NCBI RefSeq assembly: GCF_008056315.1
Contig: NZ_VRKQ01000010.1
Span: 496,001-560,000, forward strand
Length of the DNA stretch: 64,000 bases
Direction of reading: 5' to 3'
From: Seonamhaeicola maritimus
Lineage (GTDB): Bacteria > Bacteroidota > Bacteroidia > Flavobacteriales > Flavobacteriaceae
The translations under genes and the position numbers were made by a program. Below the pieces are notes generated by a model that saw only the letters and a list, made by a program, of their open reading frames with translations, was not told where the DNA came from and ran no database searches. Of the stretch, positions 17,136 through 24,880 are shown piece by piece. Numbering within the stretch: position 1 is the stretch's first letter; each line of letters starts with the position of its first letter.

Positions 17136-18267
17136 GTACTTTTAATTTTTTGTTTCCTAAAATATATTCAATTTTCCCAAATGAAGTATTATAATAATAG
17201 AGTTCTTTTTCTCCAGTTATTTCAATTTTCTTTTCAGGCTCTAACTGACCACCATATAAATAGGTTGGTGCATGAGCAGGATTATTTAAAAGTTCTTCCA
17301 TTTCCAATGAGGTCGGATGCGTTAATTCAAATAAGCTCTTAAGTCTGTCGCATAATCCTTCTTTTTTATTGGTTTTAACAGGAAAAACATAATTATATGA
17401 ATCAATTTTGGTTAAAGAACTGTAGTTAACTTTTGTTGAAGGAAATTTTATTCCGTCAATTTCTGGATTGCCAATTACATATTCCAATAACATTTGAGGT
17501 ATAATATATTCAGGTTTGAAGTTGTCTTCGCTATTTTTTACTTTAATAGTAGAAGCTAATGTTAAAGGAAAATAAACTAAATACCTTAATATATATGTAA
17601 ATTTAAAACCCTTATCAATCTCTTGCTCAATCTTTTGTAAAAAATCATCGACTAATAAAATTTCTATGATTTTAATGTTTTCTTTGTTTTGGAGTCTTGA
17701 AAACCATAAGTTTCTGAATTTAGGTTTTCCAAATTCTTCCCAACACACGTATGAACTATCTCCTAAATATAGAGAAGGAAAACCTGGTATGCTATATCTA
17801 TTTGTTGAAACTAAAGTTCTCAATTTGAAATCGATATGGAATAAATCTTTACTTTCAAAAAACTTACCATTATCTGGTCTGGCTCGATAGAAATTTTTTC
17901 CTTTTGGAATTTCAGTTTCATATTGGATATCTTTTAAAAAAGCCTCTTCTAGACCTTGAGTAAAAATTTGATTGGCTTTAAAGGGTTTACCAGCATAATA
18001 AAAGTCCAATGTATCTAATATTATTTTATTTAATTTTTTAATTTTATTAAGAATGACATCTTTTTGATTATCTAAAAACGGTATTTTTTCATTAATAATG
18101 GCATTTAATTTGTCTTTGAAGAATTTTTCATAATTGTCCAAAAGTTCTTTTAAAAAACCAGGAAAATATCCATTTGAGTTTTTATAGTTATTAGGTAAAT
18201 TAAAGATATTTGCATTATCTTCAACGAGCTTTTTTATTTCCTTAAATGTTTTTTCGTAGTTCGTCAT
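17131..18267 (-). CDS. RES-domain protein (NAD+ phosphorylase/ADP-ribosyltransferase fold)
   Basis: The 378-residue protein has a helical N-terminal half and a RES domain from about residue 125. There FYRARPDNGKFF supplies the conserved Arg, and NRYSIPGFPSLYLGDSSYVCWEE supplies the Tyr/Ser and Glu positions typical of the family. RES toxins degrade NAD+ and are usually paired with an Xre-type antitoxin of about 150 residues. No such antitoxin lies next to this gene, and the protein is about twice the size of small RES toxins. The N-terminal part may therefore regulate it. It forms a single-gene cassette bracketed by 10-bp complementary boxes and reads against the array direction. Confidence 0.75.
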   Translation of the reverse strand: MTNYEKTFKEIKKLVEDNANIFNLPNNYKNSNGYFPGFLKELLDNYEKFFKDKLNAIINEKIPFLDNQKDVILNKIKKLNKIILDTLDFYYAGKPFKANQIFTQGLEEAFLKDIQYETEIPKGKNFYRARPDNGKFFESKDLFHIDFKLRTLVSTNRYSIPGFPSLYLGDSSYVCWEEFGKPKFRNLWFSRLQNKENIKIIEILLVDDFLQKIEQEIDKGFKFTYILRYLVYFPLTLASTIKVKNSEDNFKPEYIIPQMLLEYVIGNPEIDGIKFPSTKVNYSSLTKIDSYNYVFPVKTNKKEGLCDRLKSLFELTHPTSLEMEELLNNPAHAPTYLYGGQLEPEKKIEITGEKELYYYNTSFGKIEYILGNKKLKVL

Positions 18268-18274
18268 TCGGTAT

Positions 18275-18421
18275 TATAGCTAACGGTATAGGCTATGATT
18301 TCGTTGCGTGCTGAAAATCCAGCGGATTTTCCACCGTAGAAATCGAGCCGTTTAAAGGTTACTAATTTAGAGTTTAAAAACATATTGAGCAATGAATTAT
18401 AGCCATCTAAAGTTGGCAATA
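18275..18421 (+). repeat. attC-like site 6
   Basis: R'' TATAGCTAAC (18275-18284) exactly complements 17126-17135. Inner arms GGCTAT (18291-18296) and ATAGCC (18399-18404) pair. The central hairpin GAAAATCC-agc-GGATTTTC is near 18312. R' GTTGGCAATA (18412-18421) exactly complements 19325-19334. Confidence 0.6.
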
Positions 18422-18423
18422 GT

Positions 18424-19317
18424 TTATTTTAATAATTCCACTATCTCATTAAGTCCACGTCTTTCACAGATTTCAATCAGAGAACTTTGTTGATTTGTTT
18501 CCATAATAGTTGGGTCAGCTCCTTTTGATAAGAGGAATTTTACTATTTCTATATTTCCTCGACCAGCAGCATACCTAAGCGCAGTAAATCCAAGTTTGTC
18601 AGTCATATTGACTTTCATTCCAAAACGAGTAAAAATTTTGATTTGCTTTAAGTCATTAAAAAAAGCAGCTCTAAAAAATTGAGACTTCGGACTGTTAGAT
18701 TTTTCTGGTTCTTTGTCTCCAAAATCTATTAGTGTAACACCTCCGCCTGTTAAATCTACTGATATCTGTTTATGAACAATTTGGTTATGTTGAGGTGGCG
18801 GCGGTTTTTTTATTTTTTCTTTCCCTTGATGCCATAATTTGGTTACTTTTTGTTTCTCTCCAACAAACCATATTTCGTCGAACTCGTTTTCAGTTTCTTG
18901 GCAACTCCACATCAGTCGGTTTAAAGTTTCTTCGTCATTTCCGAATGCAGGCAAAAATCCAATATGTACAATCAGATTTACAATGTCCAAATCATGTTCT
19001 AATTTGTAACTGGAAATTTTTTCGGTTTTATCAGTTATTGAATTAGCAACCCATTCATCTGGTTTGTTTGGTATTCTATGTTCGTCAATCTTTTTAAGTG
19101 TGGCATTTTTTCTTTTCGAACGTGACCACTTTTCATATTGCTGTAGAGTAACAGTAGTGAGCTCGTAACCAATTCTTTTACCATCTATTATTAAGACCAA
19201 GTCAGGTTTATCAGTTATCGATTCATCAATTGCATAGTCCACACCTTGCGTTTCTAATTTTTTTAGAAAAGCTTCTATTGTTTTGTTCTCTTCATTTGTT
19301 CTTTCTGGACGACTCAT
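18424..19317 (-). CDS. Nuclease-like N-terminal domain with C-terminal ankyrin repeats
   Basis: The 297-residue protein has an N-terminal domain resembling a degenerate PD-(D/E)xK fold: ITDKPDLVLIIDGKRIGYELTT places a PD and an E-x-T where E-x-K is normal. Residues about 213-297 hold two or three ankyrin repeats (GFTALRYAAGRGNIEIVKFL followed by SKGADP). It has no signal peptide. Ankyrin repeats bind proteins, so a partner is expected but none is adjacent. The gene is a single-gene cassette bracketed by 10-bp perfect complementary boxes, in the same orientation as the RES gene. Catalytic competence of the nuclease-like part is doubtful. Confidence 0.6.
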   Translation of the reverse strand: MSRPERTNEENKTIEAFLKKLETQGVDYAIDESITDKPDLVLIIDGKRIGYELTTVTLQQYEKWSRSKRKNATLKKIDEHRIPNKPDEWVANSITDKTEKISSYKLEHDLDIVNLIVHIGFLPAFGNDEETLNRLMWSCQETENEFDEIWFVGEKQKVTKLWHQGKEKIKKPPPPQHNQIVHKQISVDLTGGGVTLIDFGDKEPEKSNSPKSQFFRAAFFNDLKQIKIFTRFGMKVNMTDKLGFTALRYAAGRGNIEIVKFLLSKGADPTIMETNQQSSLIEICERRGLNEIVELLK

Positions 19318-19324
19318 TCTAAAT

Positions 19325-19376
19325 TATTGCCAACAGTTGGATAAACGTATTAAGTTTATCTAGATTATATTTATCC
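19325..19376 (+). repeat. Degenerate attC-like site 7 (right end of array)
   Basis: R'' TATTGCCAAC (19325-19334) exactly complements 18412-18421. Arms GGATAAA (19339-19345) and TTTATCC (19370-19376) pair, but the expected GTT of R' is replaced by GTA. The array appears to end here. The remaining bases to 19534 show no gene. Confidence 0.45.
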
Positions 19377-19534
19377 CGTAAAATACACATAATATTCTTA
19401 CAAGTCTTAAAGAATTTTAATGAATTGAAGTTGTTTTGTTAAACAACCGCAAATTTTAATTAATCAATCAATTTAGCTGTCTTTCTATAACTTCACATTT
19501 GGGAATCTTAGTTTTTAAAATTGGCAAATCAATA

Positions 19535-20383
19535 TCATAATGTGTACTTAAAAATGAGTTCTGCTATCTTTGGGTATTGTGATTGAACTTCTTCATAAAA
19601 GTTAAAGAGTACTCGCTTAATGTTAGCAGGTAAACGTTTAACAGTTTCTTCAATAATCCATTCAGGTATTTCTTGATAATACGCCTCGGCGATTGAACCT
19701 GTAATACAGGCAAGCGTATCGCTATCCCCACCAATTGATACTGCATTTCTTATAGCATCCTCAAAGTCTGTGCTTTCAATAAAACAAATCATTGCTTCAG
19801 GAACAGTCCTCTGGCATGTTTCATTGTATTCATAAACTTCTCTTAACTCGTTAACCGTACTGCTCAAATCATAACCAAATTTATTTACAATATAATTAAG
19901 TAATTCTTCTTTATCCTTTTCATCTCTTGCAAGTACAATCATAGAAGCCGTTGCCTGTGCGCCCTTTACTCCCTCTATGTGATTGTGAGAAACTTCAGTT
20001 ACAAACTTTGCGTTTTCCAGACAGGCTTTCATACTACTAATAGAATCAGCTACAGGTGATATTCTCATTGCTGAACCGTTTCCGTAGCTATTGTATGGTT
20101 CAAAATCTACATAATGAATTTTATCAAAATTCTTAATCCATTGAGTAAATTTTGCGCCATATGATTCATTAGGATATAATTTATACCACTTATGAAGGTA
20201 AGAAATTAATCTTGGCTGACCTGGATTTCCGTGTTCATCCAATATAAAGTCAGCCACTGCTACAGTCTTAACTGTATCATCAGTAAACGTGCTTTCCTTA
20301 ATGAATAAATCAAATTCCTTAGTCTTATGATTATTGAATTCATATATTGAGCCTACTATATCTCCGATTATTGCGCCAATCAT
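19535..20383 (-). CDS. ADP-ribosylglycohydrolase family protein
   Basis: The 282-residue protein matches the DraG/ARH family, which removes ADP-ribose from proteins or small molecules using two metal ions. Conserved motifs are GAIIGDIVGSIYE at the N-terminus, FTDDTVKTVAVADF (metal-binding TDD), GNGSAMRISPVA and SIGGDSDTLACITGSIAEA (metal-binding GGDSDT). All metal-binding acidic residues appear intact, so it should be active. It lies in the island near the RES gene. Antagonism between the two is possible, but RES proteins consume NAD+ and only some ADP-ribosylate targets. It is outside the clear cassette repeats. Confidence 0.9.
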   Translation of the reverse strand: MIGAIIGDIVGSIYEFNNHKTKEFDLFIKESTFTDDTVKTVAVADFILDEHGNPGQPRLISYLHKWYKLYPNESYGAKFTQWIKNFDKIHYVDFEPYNSYGNGSAMRISPVADSISSMKACLENAKFVTEVSHNHIEGVKGAQATASMIVLARDEKDKEELLNYIVNKFGYDLSSTVNELREVYEYNETCQRTVPEAMICFIESTDFEDAIRNAVSIGGDSDTLACITGSIAEAYYQEIPEWIIEETVKRLPANIKRVLFNFYEEVQSQYPKIAELIFKYTL

Positions 20384-20521
20384 GAATTATTTATTTTCGT
20401 TAAGATAAGATACTTTCGTATTCTTCTTGATACACTTTTTATCTATTTATTTAATTTTACTTTTAAAACTTGAGGGTATGACACTCGTAATTATTGTTGA
20501 CACTTTATAATTAAAGAAACA

Positions 20522-20821
20522 CTAATCATCATCATTCACAACACTTGCTGCTTTCATAACATCTAAAAAAGTAGGAGGTGTAATTGTTTTTCCAAATAAA
20601 GAATTATTTGTTTCAAGATATCCTTGTTTAATCCATTGCAATAATTCAATTTTACATTGCCTATCTATTTTAATATTTTTAGGCCTTTTAAACAGTTCAA
20701 AAAAACGAATATTTATATCAAAAATCTCGCATAATTGACTTTCATTTGAAACTTCAAAACTTTCATTTTTCAAAGTCAATAAGATTTCATTTTTTAGTCT
20801 GATTGTGATTTTTTTTCTCAT
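20522..20821 (-). CDS. Small uncharacterised island protein
   Basis: A 99-residue basic protein beginning MRKKITIRLKNEILLTLKNE, with an acidic C-terminal tail ending VNDDD. It is predicted mixed alpha/beta with no membrane segment. It lies 25 bases downstream of the GGRKKGTPNK gene on the same strand, and so is probably in the island-maintenance operon. No family was recognised. A DNA-binding accessory or regulatory role is a guess from context. Confidence 0.5.
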   Translation of the reverse strand: MRKKITIRLKNEILLTLKNESFEVSNESQLCEIFDINIRFFELFKRPKNIKIDRQCKIELLQWIKQGYLETNNSLFGKTITPPTFLDVMKAASVVNDDD

Positions 20822-20846
20822 TGTTTAAATGTTTTAAAAGTTTCAA

Positions 20847-21134
20847 TTACTGTTTTTTTACATCTTTCGCTAATTCATTAATTATGTTATCTAATTGTTC
20901 ATCACTCAACTGAGTGAAGTCAACTGTAGTCTGAACACTCTGCATTTTAGGAATCGTATATTGCATAAACTTTTCTAAAATCTGCAAACGTTCTTTTGGC
21001 TCTAAGGCTTTAATGTCTCTCTCTATCTGCAAGCGGTTTTTATTAATCAATTTTTCCAACCACTCTCTTATGTTACTTGTAACTTTGTTTGGTGTACCTT
21101 TTTTTCTTCCTCCTGTTTTTAATCCTTTTGCCAT
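20847..21134 (-). CDS. Small basic protein of GGRKKGTPNK type
   Basis: A 95-residue protein starting MAKGLKTGGRKKGTPNK, a basic motif found at the N-terminus of many phage and integrative-element proteins of unknown function. The remainder is a charged helical region (EKLINKNRLQIERDIKALEP) with an acidic end. It lies 32 bases downstream of the replication-like gene on the same strand. A nucleic-acid-binding accessory role is plausible. Confidence 0.6.
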   Translation of the reverse strand: MAKGLKTGGRKKGTPNKVTSNIREWLEKLINKNRLQIERDIKALEPKERLQILEKFMQYTIPKMQSVQTTVDFTQLSDEQLDNIINELAKDVKKQ

Positions 21135-21166
21135 ATCTATTATCCTCTACTTTAGATGATTATGTT

Positions 21167-22123
21167 TTAATTATTTTTCAATGCAAGTTTTATTTCTTCT
21201 ATTTTTTCAAGACAGAAATTATCATCTACATTGTTTATCATAGATAAATATTTCTTCACTAAATTTCTTTGATAGGTTGCTTTTGTATTTTTTCCTAATT
21301 TGCTCTTAATGTGTTTTATAATGCTTTCAAAATCGCCATTATAATAATCGTTTAAATAATAAATTTGAGCAAAGTTCTTTTCACCTGAATTAGTCATTTT
21401 AAAGGTGTTTAAATAGGGTTTAAAATTGATTTGATGGTTTATTATCTTATCTACAATTTGATAGTTTATACCGGATGTATTCAGTATATCTAATAGGCTA
21501 TTACTTTTAATATATTTGTTTACAGTAGCTTTTGTTGGTAGTCTGCTTTCAATCCTTAATACGTTATTAAAGACATTTGTAAGTTGTGGGTATTCTTTAT
21601 AAAAAGTCTTGCTTTGCTGCATTTCATATTCTTTTGAATATACAGTTAATCGGATCGGTTTTGTTTGAATCTTTTCGTTAAAAACTATACCAGTATCATA
21701 TTTTGTCTTTATAAAGTTTGGGGCAATTAATTGATTGAGAGTATTAATATAATCTTCAGTATTATTTAATAATTTCAAATCATTTTTAACATCGGCCTTA
21801 TTTACAAAAGAATAATGAATAAAATCTTTATGTAATTCTAAACCTGTATTGTTGATCTCATCTAGTAACTGGTCTAATGTGTCTGTACATATCCCTTTAA
21901 TATAATTATCCTTTAAAACCTTACTACTTACACCTATTTTAACCGTTCCAAAAGTTGAATTGATGCTTAGTTTGTTAACTCCTAGTTTTCGTTTGTTTAA
22001 GGTGTGGTTTATGATGTTTAAACCATTGTTCTTTTTGATATGTGATACATTAAAATACTTACTATCCATACTTTTAATAAAGTCAGTCTTAGTAGTAAAT
22101 TCTATGGTATCTAATCTTGTCAA
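21167..22123 (-). CDS. Putative replication initiation protein (filamentous-phage gpII/X-like)
   Basis: The 318-residue protein starts at a TTG (22121-22123), since an in-frame stop lies upstream and no ATG precedes the conserved-looking opening LTRLDTIEFTT. It shows the layout of gene II/Rep-type proteins: an N-terminal beta region ending VGVSS-like strands, RLTVYSKEYEMQQSKTFY in the middle, and LRIESRLPTKATVNKYI, comparable to the YDK...RIE segment of phage Rep proteins. Such proteins nick a replication origin and allow extrachromosomal copying of integrated elements. The assignment rests on motif resemblance only. An alternative is a mobilisation protein. Confidence 0.5.
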   Translation of the reverse strand: MTRLDTIEFTTKTDFIKSMDSKYFNVSHIKKNNGLNIINHTLNKRKLGVNKLSINSTFGTVKIGVSSKVLKDNYIKGICTDTLDQLLDEINNTGLELHKDFIHYSFVNKADVKNDLKLLNNTEDYINTLNQLIAPNFIKTKYDTGIVFNEKIQTKPIRLTVYSKEYEMQQSKTFYKEYPQLTNVFNNVLRIESRLPTKATVNKYIKSNSLLDILNTSGINYQIVDKIINHQINFKPYLNTFKMTNSGEKNFAQIYYLNDYYNGDFESIIKHIKSKLGKNTKATYQRNLVKKYLSMINNVDDNFCLEKIEEIKLALKNN

Positions 22124-22233
22124 TTTAGATAGGCAGGTATTAAATTTTAATACTTATTTCAGTATAATTATATAAAGGTGGGTTTTCCTTATGAACGTGA
22201 ATTATTGGATGAGGTGTTTTCGTTGCCATTGTT

Positions 22234-22512
22234 TTACTTTTTCAGTTCAACAATTGCGTTTTCAATCTCAGTACGCTTATAATAGACTTTGCCTCCGATT
22301 TGATAAGACGTTAATATGCCTTTCTTAGTCCAGTTATGAACACTTGAAAGGTTAATTTTAAGCATTTCGGCAACCTCCGCACGCGTTAAATAATCGTTTG
22401 GTGTCTTTGGTTGAAAATGTTTTTTAAGGTCTTGTAATTGAATTTTTACGCCCTCAATAATGGCATCTTGGAGTTGCTCAGGTGTTACTTGAATAAATTG
22501 TATTGTTTGCAT
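22234..22512 (-). CDS. Excisionase-like helix-turn-helix protein (HTH_17)
   Basis: A 92-residue protein with a C-terminal MerR-like winged helix: LTRAEVAEMLKINLSSVHNW, then TKKGILTSYQIGGKVYYKR, then a terminal helix. This is the helix-turn-helix of excisionase/DNA-binding family proteins common in Bacteroidota integrative elements. It is located between the replication-like gene and the RteC-domain gene, two genes from the integrase. The likely role is directional control of excision or regulation of the element's genes. Confidence 0.82.
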   Translation of the reverse strand: MQTIQFIQVTPEQLQDAIIEGVKIQLQDLKKHFQPKTPNDYLTRAEVAEMLKINLSSVHNWTKKGILTSYQIGGKVYYKRTEIENAIVELKK

Positions 22513-22590
22513 TTTGCTAAATATTTGAAATTATATTCAGCTAAATTGCAATGCTTTAAATGTGATTAAAGGCTACTAACTTTTAACTAA

Positions 22591-23229
22591 CTAACGATTT
22601 CTTTCTAATTTATTCTTAATGTATTTAGATAGTGAGGATTGTAAAATGTTTAAAAACTTGGTTTCGTTCTCTTGGTTTCGTGAATTAAACTTTGTGATTG
22701 CCTGATCTATATTGTTTAGTTCAATATTAAAAACTTCTTGAACTCTTTTAAATATATCTTCTTGCTTTCCCTTAATATTTCCATTTTCTATTAAGGCTTT
22801 TGTTAATTCAATTAATTCCGTTTGATTCCCATACCATTGTAATACATTGATATTTAAAGTTTCAGTAGATTCCTCTTTTTTAATTATATTCAACTTACTT
22901 TCTAAAAAAGTTATAAATTCATTTGCCAACACTAATAAATCTTGATTGCGTCTATAGTAGGAGTCTGTGTTTTTATATGATAGAATCTTTTCATTAACAA
23001 TTTCTTTAAACAGATTAATATTTTCGATTGTAGTTTTGTACTTTCCAAATTCCCTTACATAAATTTCGTCAAAATCTTTTTCAGTTTCTGCAAGTCTTGT
23101 TCTTTCAGGACTTTCATTATAAGCGCCACTCACTTTAACAGCATTACCTTCTTCATCTCTGACTGTTACACTTAAAAATTCTCGTAACTCTATTATTTCA
23201 TGAATCTTATTATACCATTCATTTTTCAT
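22591..23229 (-). CDS. RteC-domain protein
   Basis: The 212-residue protein has a helical N-terminal half and a C-terminal region (about 130-208) matching the RteC pattern: LQWYGNQTELIELTKALIEN, then KQEDIFKRVQEVFNIELNNI, then ETKFLNILQSSLSKYI. RteC regulates excision of Bacteroides conjugative transposons by activating excision-operon promoters. It is located next to the integrase, on the same strand. Here it probably controls excision of this island rather than tetracycline-induced transfer. It is shorter than full-length RteC. Confidence 0.75.
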   Translation of the reverse strand: MKNEWYNKIHEIIELREFLSVTVRDEEGNAVKVSGAYNESPERTRLAETEKDFDEIYVREFGKYKTTIENINLFKEIVNEKILSYKNTDSYYRRNQDLLVLANEFITFLESKLNIIKKEESTETLNINVLQWYGNQTELIELTKALIENGNIKGKQEDIFKRVQEVFNIELNNIDQAITKFNSRNQENETKFLNILQSSLSKYIKNKLERNR

Positions 23230-23307
23230 TTGAATATTGTTTTGAGTTACCTTATTAAATATAAAAAAACTATTATAATTTATAATAGTTAACTGGTTTT
23301 AAGTTTA

Positions 23308-24621
23308 TTAGTTACTTACGTTTTTTACTACTTTCAAATTGCTTTCTTTTTTCCCTTTTTGAGCTTGTAATGTATAAAAATCTGCAATTTGTTGTGCATA
23401 GTCTGAACTTTCCTTGCCTATGTAATTAAGTAGCATTTTTTCAGTACTATGAGCCGTTATACGCATAATTAAAGCTGTTGGCAAAGTACCATAAAGATTT
23501 GTTGCAAAAGAGCGTCTACAAACGTGTGAACCTACTAATTCGTATTTAGGATAAACACCCTCTATTTTCCTTTTCAATTTGTTGCCTTTCCCCTTTTCTA
23601 ATACTTCAAGTTTTTTGCCTTTAACCATATCTTTAATCTCAGCAAGTTTGCAAATCTCTTTAATATACTTGTTAAATTTTTGACTTGATATTTTATAAGG
23701 TAATCCAGTCTCTAAAATCTCTTTGGTTTTGTCAAGTAATGGTATTGTTACTTTTTTGCCTGTTTTTTGTTGAGTTAATTCAATAACATCCAAACCATTA
23801 ATTGTAACAAAATTGCTCTCATTTATCATGAGTAAATCACTAACTCGTTGTCCTATGTTACAGCCTAATAAAAGCCATTTACGAGCGTTTTGTAACGCTT
23901 CACTAACTAATTTAGTCTTTTCTATTAGTTCGAGTTCTGAATAACTTAAATAGATTATATTTTTATTTGGTGTTTTTGCGCTCTTTATTTTACTGACTTC
24001 TTTATTCACTTCTATGCCATTAATATCAGCATCATAGCAAACAGTTTTTAAGTCTGCTATTAGTTTTAAAGCCGTACTTTTTTGATAGCCTTTTGTTTTT
24101 AGTAAATGCATTAAAAAGTCGTTTGCAAATTTTACATTAACCTCTCTAACCTTAATTATTTTTTTTCCTTGATATTCTATTATTTTGCTTTTTAATGATT
24201 TGTAGGCATTAATTCTGCTTTTAGACAAACCGAGCTCTTTTTTCGCATTAATGCGTACCTCAGCACTATCAATAATATCTTGAATGGCATCGGTTAATAA
24301 ATCACTATGTTTGTTTTCTGTAATACGTTTGAAATGCAAGTCAATCGCATCTTGTAACCAATTACCGTTTATTGAAATGCCCTTACTATTTGCATCATTA
24401 AGCCTTTTAACAACTTCATTTGATAACGCCTGTAAATCAGTAGAAAGATTTTTGTTAGTGTTTGTTGTCTGTTTTGGTAGTGACTTATCATAACTCCAGT
24501 CTTTAGGGTTTATGAATAAACCTGTTTTCCGTTTAAAAACTAAACCTCGGCTCACTGAAAGTCTTAAATAGATTGGGGCATTGTCTGACTTACTTTGAAG
24601 TAAAAATTTAACCGTTGCCAT
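23308..24621 (-). CDS. int: Tyrosine recombinase (Bacteroidota integrative-element integrase)
   Basis: The 437-residue protein has an N-terminal arm-binding domain (VKFLLQSKSDNAPIYLRLS), a SAM-like core-binding domain (about 110-215) and a C-terminal catalytic domain. Catalytic residues are visible: the first Arg in GCNIGQRVSDLL, the HxxR box in SHVCRRSFATNLYG, and the terminal AHSTEKMLLNYIG with the His and nucleophilic Tyr. It catalyses site-specific integration into the tRNA-Leu end and excision. It lies about 200 bases from attR and reads inward. It lacks integron-integrase features, so it is not IntI. Confidence 0.95.
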   Translation of the reverse strand: MATVKFLLQSKSDNAPIYLRLSVSRGLVFKRKTGLFINPKDWSYDKSLPKQTTNTNKNLSTDLQALSNEVVKRLNDANSKGISINGNWLQDAIDLHFKRITENKHSDLLTDAIQDIIDSAEVRINAKKELGLSKSRINAYKSLKSKIIEYQGKKIIKVREVNVKFANDFLMHLLKTKGYQKSTALKLIADLKTVCYDADINGIEVNKEVSKIKSAKTPNKNIIYLSYSELELIEKTKLVSEALQNARKWLLLGCNIGQRVSDLLMINESNFVTINGLDVIELTQQKTGKKVTIPLLDKTKEILETGLPYKISSQKFNKYIKEICKLAEIKDMVKGKKLEVLEKGKGNKLKRKIEGVYPKYELVGSHVCRRSFATNLYGTLPTALIMRITAHSTEKMLLNYIGKESSDYAQQIADFYTLQAQKGKKESNLKVVKNVSN

Positions 24622-24666
24622 AATGGATAATATTTGAACACTCTAATATAATCATATATTTTGAGT

Positions 24667-24699
24667 TAGTCAACCATTAGTCAACCATTAGTCAACGGT
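24667..24699 (+). repeat. Right arm-type repeats, three tandem 11-bp copies
   Basis: TAGTCAACCAT at 24667-24677 and 24678-24688, then TAGTCAACGGT at 24689-24699. They match the left-end repeats at 1607-1628 in eight to ten of eleven positions and in the same orientation. They lie between the integrase start and attR, as expected for integrase arm sites. Confidence 0.65.
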
Positions 24700-24823
24700 T
24701 TTAAATAACATAAGATTAATTTAGATAATTGTAAATACATTACAAATCCTTACTATCATTGATTTAAACACAAAATGTATGTTTTTAATTAGATTTTAGG
24801 TTTAATCAAATTGAGTAGTTTCT

Positions 24824-24840
24824 ATTCCCACCTTGAGTAC
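24824..24840 (+). repeat. attR: 17-bp direct repeat copy 2
   Basis: Exact copy of the tRNA-Leu 3' end (see 1533-1549), with one further mismatch-containing extension to 24820. The rest of a tRNA is absent, so this is the partial copy created by integration. Confidence 0.92.
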
Positions 24841-24846
24841 TAGATA

Positions 24847-24880
24847 GGACAAATCAAAAATAATGATTTGTCCTTTTTTT
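24847..24880 (+). terminator. Displaced original terminator of tRNA-Leu
   Basis: GGACAAATCA (24847-24856) pairs with TGATTTGTCC (24864-24873), followed by seven T. It lies six bases after attR, where the chromosomal sequence resumes. Before integration it would have followed tRNA-Leu directly. Confidence 0.85.

Larger units (their letters stand above)
1533..24840. mobile_element. tRNA-Leu-integrated genomic island with tyrosine recombinase, McrBC-type defence module and cassette-like cargo
   Basis: The element is delimited by the 17-bp tRNA-end repeat at 1533-1549 and 24824-24840. The integrase gene lies at the right end, reading inward. Accessory genes beside it are an RteC-domain protein, an excisionase-like HTH protein and a putative replication protein. 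No relaxase, coupling protein or conjugation gene was recognised, so it looks like a mobilisable or satellite island. Cargo is dominated by restriction and nucleotide-processing genes and by genes between attC-like sites. The ordinary chromosomal gene prs lies on one side and the laminarin locus on the other. Confidence 0.9.

Noticed and set aside
21167-22123. Considered as the RteC protein of the island
   Set aside because: The RteC-like pattern is instead clear in the C-terminal part of the protein at 22591-23229; this one better resembles phage Rep proteins.
23308-24621. Integrase considered as an integron integrase serving the cassette array
   Set aside because: It has the arm-binding and SAM-like domains of Bacteroidota integrative elements and inward orientation beside attR; no IntI-specific features were recognised.
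24667-24699. Short tandem repeats considered as CRISPR remnants
   Set aside because: Units are only 11 bp with no spacers, and matching copies occur at the other island end; arm-type integrase sites fit better. No CRISPR array or cas gene was seen in the window.
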